From CAYMDS01 sp964576705 (GTDB lineage: Bacteria; Patescibacteriota; Microgenomatia; Levybacterales; UBA12049): 18,129 nt of DNA. Shown here piece after piece: positions 14,548 through 18,129 of the stretch (the first letter of the stretch is position 1; every line of letters starts with the position of its first letter). The translations under genes and the position numbers were made by a program. The notes below the pieces were generated by a model, which did not search any database, had not been told where the DNA came from, and saw only the letters and a list, made by a program, of their open reading frames with translations. The DNA is taken from assembly GCA_964576705.1 (NCBI GenBank), contig CAZNVI010000016.1, forward strand, positions 1-18,129, given 5' to 3'.

Positions 14548-15840
14548 ATGGCCGCGTTTAAGTTCACAGTTGAATCAAAAGATAAGCATTCGAAGGCTCG
14601 GGTGGGGGAGTTGCATACCCCGCATGGGGTGATTAAGACTCCAAACTTTAATCCTGTCGGAACACAAGGTACAGTTAAAACCTTATCGGCTCAAGACTTG
14701 GAAGAAATAGGCGCGCAGATAGTTCTTTCCAATACATATCATCTATATCTTAGACCGGGAGTAGAAATAGTTGAAAAATTAGGCGGATTAGGAAAGTTTA
14801 TGGGATGGGGGCCCTCCTCCGCCAAGGCTACGGCGGGTAAACCTACTATGACTGATTCTGGCGGTTTTCAAGTATTTTCTTTAGGTGTCGCGCAAAAGGA
14901 GCAAAAAATAAGAGATCGGTTTGGTCGGAAAATTAGTAAATTCTCAAAATCAGTTTTTTTATCACCCGCTGATACGACACTTCTTCTTCCGGCTGTCACA
15001 AAGACCCGCGAAGAAAAGACCCTTAAGAAATTAAAAGAAGCGAAAGTGCACGAGGATGGCGTATGGTTTTATTCTCATATCGACGGAAGTAAAAGATGGT
15101 TTGATCCCAAAGTATCTATAGAAGCACAAGAGAAATTAGGAGCTGACTTAATAGTGGCTTTCGATGATCATGAATCGCCTCTCTGGGATTATGAGATGAC
15201 AAAGACTTCCTTAGATAGGACAGAAAGGTGGGGACTTGAGAGCTTACAAGTACAAAAAAGAGCGGATCAATTAATGTACGGTGTAGTACATGGGGGATCA
15301 TTTGAAGAATTAAGGAAATCTTCAGCGGAATTTACTGAAAAACATTTTCCGGCTATTTCAATCGGCGGCTCTTATACCTCCAAAGAAGTTTTATATCAAG
15401 TTCTCGACTGGACTGTGCCATATTTTTCAGAAGATAAACCCAGACACTTATTGGGAATCGGTGAGGTACAGGACTTATTTGAGGCGATAGAACGCGGTAT
15501 GGATTTTTTCGACTGTGTCGCGCCTACCAGGCGGGGCAGGCATGGGAATTTATATATTTCACCTAAAAACGGAGGGAGAAAAGAAAATAATTTTACATAC
15601 CAAATAACTAATAGTAAGTATAAGCTTGATGCAGATCCTATAGATCCGGGATGTGAATGTGCAGTATGCATAAACTACACAAGGGCATACATCAGGCATT
15701 TATTTATGGCCGATGAATTACTGGCGCAACGTTTAGGGTCATATCATAACGTGTATTTTATAGTGAATTTGGTAAAACGAATTCGAGAAGCAGTAATGGA
15801 GGGTAAATTTGGGGAGATGAAAAAGAATTGGATAATATAA
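14548..15840 (+). CDS. tgt: tRNA-guanine transglycosylase Tgt (430 aa), with insertions
   Basis: Exchanges guanine 34 in GUN-anticodon tRNAs for a queuosine precursor. Landmarks (numbered from the ATG at 14548): TPNFNPVGTQGTVK, Asp103 in DSGGFQVFSL, SHIDGSKRWFDP (176-187), Asp206 in AFDDHES, catalytic Asp322 in FDCVAPTRRGRHG, and a zinc site Cys369, Cys371, Cys374 and His400. Usual bacterial Tgt is about 370-380 residues; the extra length comes from a short palindrome-encoded insert (about 88-98) and a longer one at about 116-165. The usual GIVQGG substrate motif reads GVVHGG here, with His248 in place of Gln. I chose the ATG at 14548 by homology and by the promoter at 14512-14540. Function is very likely, though the His substitution leaves base specificity open. 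Confidence 0.93.
   Translation: MAAFKFTVESKDKHSKARVGELHTPHGVIKTPNFNPVGTQGTVKTLSAQDLEEIGAQIVLSNTYHLYLRPGVEIVEKLGGLGKFMGWGPSSAKATAGKPTMTDSGGFQVFSLGVAQKEQKIRDRFGRKISKFSKSVFLSPADTTLLLPAVTKTREEKTLKKLKEAKVHEDGVWFYSHIDGSKRWFDPKVSIEAQEKLGADLIVAFDDHESPLWDYEMTKTSLDRTERWGLESLQVQKRADQLMYGVVHGGSFEELRKSSAEFTEKHFPAISIGGSYTSKEVLYQVLDWTVPYFSEDKPRHLLGIGEVQDLFEAIERGMDFFDCVAPTRRGRHGNLYISPKNGGRKENNFTYQITNSKYKLDADPIDPGCECAVCINYTRAYIRHLFMADELLAQRLGSYHNVYFIVNLVKRIREAVMEGKFGEMKKNWII
14814..14839 (+). repeat. Palindromic element inserted in frame in tgt
   Basis: CCGCC (14819-14823) and GGCGG (14832-14836) flank an 8-nt loop. The element is read as PSSAKATAG, placed between the FMGW and TDSGGFQ blocks, which are normally only a few residues apart. 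From memory, AKATAG-type peptides recur in CPR proteins; not verified here. Confidence 0.65.
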
Positions 15841-15904
15841 GAAATATGGAAAGAAAAATTCGCCACTAATTTTATATTCTCCAGATGATAGCGCAGGCAG
15901 AGGG

Positions 15905-16276
15905 TTGCGGGCGGAAAATAGGGCAGCTGATATTATCAGCACCTCTCAATATGTTGCATCAGTGACGAGGCATCAACCGAACAGTCGCTCAGATTCTCAG
16001 GGTATAGATTTAACAGTCAGGATAAATGACTTGCTTGCAATCGATAAGGTATATGTTCAGGTTAAAGCCAGTAATTCTGTAGAAAGACATTTTTGGAGAA
16101 AGTTAAAGAAAGAGGAGAAATTAGATACTAGAAAGAAAAGAGCTGAGTGGGTGAAGGATGAGGGATATATCTTAATTGTAGTTGGAGAGCGAAGCGATGA
16201 TGAGATATTGATCGGCTTTAAGAAGCAGTTGGTAAAAATTGATGGTCACTGGGTAACGTCCCGCTTGGGTAGATAG
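15905..16276 (+). CDS. PD-(D/E)XK nuclease-like protein, copy 1, N-terminus frame-broken
   Basis: Paralogue of the protein at 17610-18038, about 65% identical by hand alignment. Motifs resemble the PD-(D/E)XK fold: an N-terminal helix with Glu (RAENRAADIIS), Asp in QGIDLTV, then a strand VYVQVKAS giving a Q-x-K ending. The family assignment is inference from these motifs only. Homology to copy 2 continues upstream of 15905 to about 15860 in this frame (SPLILYSPDDSAGRG) but no ATG is available; the equivalent ATG at 15846 is out of frame by one base, at an A-run. The start given here is a TTG. It is either a TTG-started shorter protein, a pseudogene, or relies on slippage. It follows tgt directly. 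Confidence 0.6.
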   Translation: MRAENRAADIISTSQYVASVTRHQPNSRSDSQGIDLTVRINDLLAIDKVYVQVKASNSVERHFWRKLKKEEKLDTRKKRAEWVKDEGYILIVVGERSDDEILIGFKKQLVKIDGHWVTSRLGR

Positions 16277-16331
16277 GATTCCCGTTGACAGATTGTTACG
16301 TGTTGCTATTATATAGACATATCTAATTTAG

Positions 16332-16691
16332 GACGCGAACAAAAATGAAGTATTAACGCAGATAAATTCAGGATATGTGGCTATTTAAAACAAAGGGATT
16401 ATGGGTTAGATACAGAGTCCGGGTTACTGCGAGAAGGGCTTGGTTTATGTTGTAAGCTGAGAGATAACGTATTAGATGCCTTGGCTAACCCTGAACAAGC
16501 AGAGAGAGCTCTTGGAGAGGTGGACTAGCCTTGCTCATCTTGCGAAAAGTTTCGGAACTAGAGATTATAGAGCTGTAAATGCATCCACAACTCTAAGGAT
16601 ATTAAAAAAAGCAGGTGTGGATTTAACTGCGATCTCAAAAGAAGTATTGTACGATACAAGAGGAGTCGAAGAACTTGATGGATTTCTTTAA
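16332..16691 (+). pseudogene. Frame-broken remnant of an unrecognised gene
   Basis: Three successive frames look protein-like but none is complete. 16332-16388 reads DANKNEVLTQINSGYVAI then a stop. 16349-16528 reads LKQRDYGLDTESGLLREG and later DALANPEQAERALGEVD then TAG. About 16530-16691 continues as SLAHLAKSFGTRDYRAVN and ends EELDGFL. I read this as one gene with at least two frameshifts. The ATG at 16476 could start a 71-residue protein in the last frame, but its first residues would come from DNA better explained by the other frame. No family recognised. 16277-16331 shows nothing. Confidence 0.45.
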
Positions 16692-16747
16692 AAAACACTT
16701 TCTACAGAGATAAGCTCGAGAAAATAGTAGGATTCAAAAGTGATTTT

Positions 16748-17116
16748 ATGAGTGATGTAAACTTCGAATCAAATCGTGAATTAAATAAGGAAGCAATTCC
16801 TGATCGAACAAATGTATCAGGTGGGACTTGGGTCTCAGTAAAAGAGTCAGATTATGAGGAATATCCAGGCGAAGGTCCCAGGCTTGGTACTTATACAACA
16901 CGTATTTCAGATGGAGTAAAATATATTATTACTACCAGATATTATCTTTATGAAAGTGGAGTTGTAAGATGTCAACGCATTATTCCCACTGATGGCAAGG
17001 GAATGAGAGTGATTAACGAAAAATACATAGATGGAAAAATTGAAAATACTGAGCACGATCCAGACAAGGATCCTGCTTTTGTTCTTTCATATTTACTTCA
17101 AAACAATCAAACATAA
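16748..17116 (+). CDS. Hypothetical protein (122 aa)
   Basis: A small acidic, soluble protein with no signal or membrane segment. The N-terminal 25 residues are polar and probably disordered; the rest alternates short strands (TWVSVKESDYEEY, RISDGVKYIITTRYYLYESG, VVRCQRIIP), suggesting a small beta fold. No family is recognised. There is no clear Shine-Dalgarno site or promoter. It is the only intact gene between the two duplicated tgt/nuclease segments. Confidence 0.6.
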   Translation: MSDVNFESNRELNKEAIPDRTNVSGGTWVSVKESDYEEYPGEGPRLGTYTTRISDGVKYIITTRYYLYESGVVRCQRIIPTDGKGMRVINEKYIDGKIENTEHDPDKDPAFVLSYLLQNNQT

Positions 17117-17167
17117 GTCGATTTTTAGAATTCTACGTTAGAATTAGATGTATAAATTTTATTTTGT

Positions 17168-17350
17168 ATGAATGAATTAATCCTTATTGACGGAAATGCT
17201 CTGACTCATCGGGCATATTATGCTATGTCAAAACTGACAACGCCCATGGGTGAATTGATTGGCGTAGTCCAGGGATTTGTGAATATTCTTCTTTGACTAA
17301 TCGAAAATTTCGGTCCAACGCACATCGTGGTTTGTTGGGACAGGAAAGAA
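17168..17350 (+). pseudogene. polA: 5' fragment of DNA polymerase I gene (polA)
   Basis: The frame from the ATG at 17168 matches the start of the 5'-3' exonuclease domain of DNA polymerase I: LILIDGNALTHRAYYAMS, then GELIGVVQGFVNILL. After 42 codons an in-frame TGA (17294-17296) interrupts it, but the same frame goes on as LIENFGPTHIVVCWDRKE to about 17350, again as in PolA. Thereafter the sequence is tgt 3' end in another frame. About 61 of some 850-900 usual codons remain. A -10-like TATAAA at about 17151 suggests that the promoter came with it. It is a nonfunctional remnant; a functional polA should be elsewhere. Confidence 0.8.
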
Positions 17351-17604
17351 ATAACTTTACTATGCAAATAACAAATGCTAAGTTTAGCCTAGATACAGAT
17401 CCAATAGATCCAGGATGTGAATGTTATACATGTCAAAACTTCACCCGATCTTACATTCGTCACCTGTTTATGGCCGATGAGTTGTTGGCACAGCGCTTAG
17501 GGTCATATCATAACGTGTATTTTATAGTGAATTTAGTAAGAAGAATTCGAGAAGCAATTTTGGATGGAAGATTTATAGATATGAAAAAGGATTGGATAGT
17601 CTAA
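17342..17604 (+). pseudogene. Second copy of the 3' end of tgt (84 codons)
   Basis: From NNFT (17350) to the stop, 65 of 84 residues match residues 347-430 of the complete Tgt at 14548-15840. The zinc cysteines (GCECYTC) and the His in GSYHN are kept. All catalytic residues are missing, so it cannot be an active Tgt. It is joined to the polA fragment at a short purine-rich microhomology (GAAAGAAA-type, 17344-17352). It is open in frame from a TTG at 17293, so a small zinc-binding peptide could be made, but no Shine-Dalgarno site supports that. Confidence 0.85.
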
Positions 17605-17609
17605 TACGC

Positions 17610-18038
17610 ATGGAAAGGATTTTTCGATCACCAATTTTTTATTCCCCTGACAGCAGTGGAGGCAGGGGATTAAATGCTGAAAGCAGAGCGGTTGATGTTA
17701 TCTCTACCTCAATGTACGTTAAATCTGTTATACGCCATCCATTCAATAGTAATTCTGATAGACAAGGCAGGGATTTGACGGCTTTAATTAACGATGAGCT
17801 TGCGATTGATCGGGTATTTGTCCAAGTTAAGGCAAGTAGCTCTGTGAGAAGGCATTTTTGGGACAAATTGAAGAAGAAAGGCTTGGGTACGAGAGAGGAG
17901 AGAGTGGCGTGGATGAAGGAGGAAGGGTATATCTTGCTTGTTGCGGATGAACGAAGCGATAGAGAAATACTGGTTGATTTTGAAAGCCAATTAATAGAAA
18001 TTGACAACCATTGGGTAATGTCCCGCATGAACAGATAG
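17610..18038 (+). CDS. PD-(D/E)XK nuclease-like protein, copy 2 (142 aa)
   Basis: Intact paralogue of the gene at 15905-16276. The ATG at 17610 lies 5 bp after the tgt-fragment stop. Candidate nuclease-fold residues are Glu24 (NAESRAVDVIS), Asp50, Asp55 in QGRDLT, and Gln72 and Lys74 in VFVQVKAS; this order (Glu helix, Asp, Q-x-K) is typical of PD-(D/E)XK enzymes such as Mrr- or DUF4365-like proteins. The middle is Lys/Arg-rich (HFWDKLKKKG), and the C-terminal half has a predicted strand GYILLVADERSD. The fold is inferred from motifs only, and activity is unknown. Its consistent position behind a tgt 3' end in both copies suggests that tgt and this gene were neighbours before duplication. Confidence 0.7.
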   Translation: MERIFRSPIFYSPDSSGGRGLNAESRAVDVISTSMYVKSVIRHPFNSNSDRQGRDLTALINDELAIDRVFVQVKASSSVRRHFWDKLKKKGLGTREERVAWMKEEGYILLVADERSDREILVDFESQLIEIDNHWVMSRMNR

Positions 18039-18129
18039 ACCTAATGCATTAAATGTTGCCAGCATGGTTTGAGATCTGTCATTCCAAAATAGAAATGTCC
18101 GCTTTTATGTGTTCATTTAAAGGGTTTTC

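Noticed and set aside
17294..17296. In-frame TGA in the polA fragment read as a recoded glycine codon, as in Gracilibacteria/SR1
   Set aside because: TGA is the true stop of truB, murI and murD in this window, and the polA frame soon ends in tgt sequence. A nonsense mutation in a pseudogene is simpler.
15771..17496. Complete integrative element between the two 38-bp identical cores
   Set aside because: No integrase, transposase or relaxase is present in the interval, and the homology extends far beyond the core on both sides; kept only as an alternative in the findings.

Overview
The window looks like a chromosomal piece of an uncultured Patescibacteria (CPR) bacterium, most likely of the Microgenomates type. 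This is inference from gene content: a VirB6/TrbL-like membrane protein beside a giant unrecognised protein, small core genes in tight operons, coding regions carrying in-frame repeat insertions, and GGCGGA-type palindromes. The standard bacterial code applies, because TGA is a real stop in truB, murI and murD.

Layout. 1-272 is a gene-free repeat-bearing stretch. 273-4604 (+) encodes a 1443-residue protein of unknown function, ending 2 bp from the stop of a convergent VirB6/TrbL-like protein (4607-6397, -). Next comes a minus-strand pair, truB then a DUF4258-like gene (6584-7734), coupled by an ATGA overlap. The truB 5' region is flanked by two facing arrays of a degenerate 9-bp repeat. On the plus strand follow a secreted CAP-domain protein (7920-8663), a strongly structured 160-nt leader, and two small membrane proteins with near-perfect Shine-Dalgarno sites (8945-9154 and 9261-9512), closed by a clear terminator.

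9603-9870 holds a tRNA with CAT anticodon nested in several complementary arms. After it comes a compact operon: a small zinc-ribbon protein, murI and murD (9893-12343). murI and murD supply D-glutamate and add it to the peptidoglycan precursor. Two minus-strand genes of unknown function follow: a 366-residue protein with a good promoter and operator-like palindrome, and a Tat-exported protein. The latter is divergent from tgt across a (TTA)8 microsatellite.

The last 3.6 kb is the most unusual part. A complete tgt is followed by a small protein with PD-(D/E)XK-nuclease-like motifs. About 1.76 kb further on, the 3' end of tgt (84 codons) and a second nuclease-like gene appear again. The second tgt piece is joined to the promoter and first ~61 codons of a polA gene that contains an internal TGA. 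Between the copies lie a frame-broken pseudogene and one intact hypothetical gene. I read this as an old, diverged duplication or recombination scar, with one 38-bp perfectly identical core.

Several genes (tgt clearly, the 366-residue protein probably) have a good -35/-10 whose expected start of transcription falls at or within a few bases of the start codon. Leaderless or near-leaderless mRNAs are therefore likely, contrasting with the perfect Shine-Dalgarno sites of the two small membrane-protein genes.
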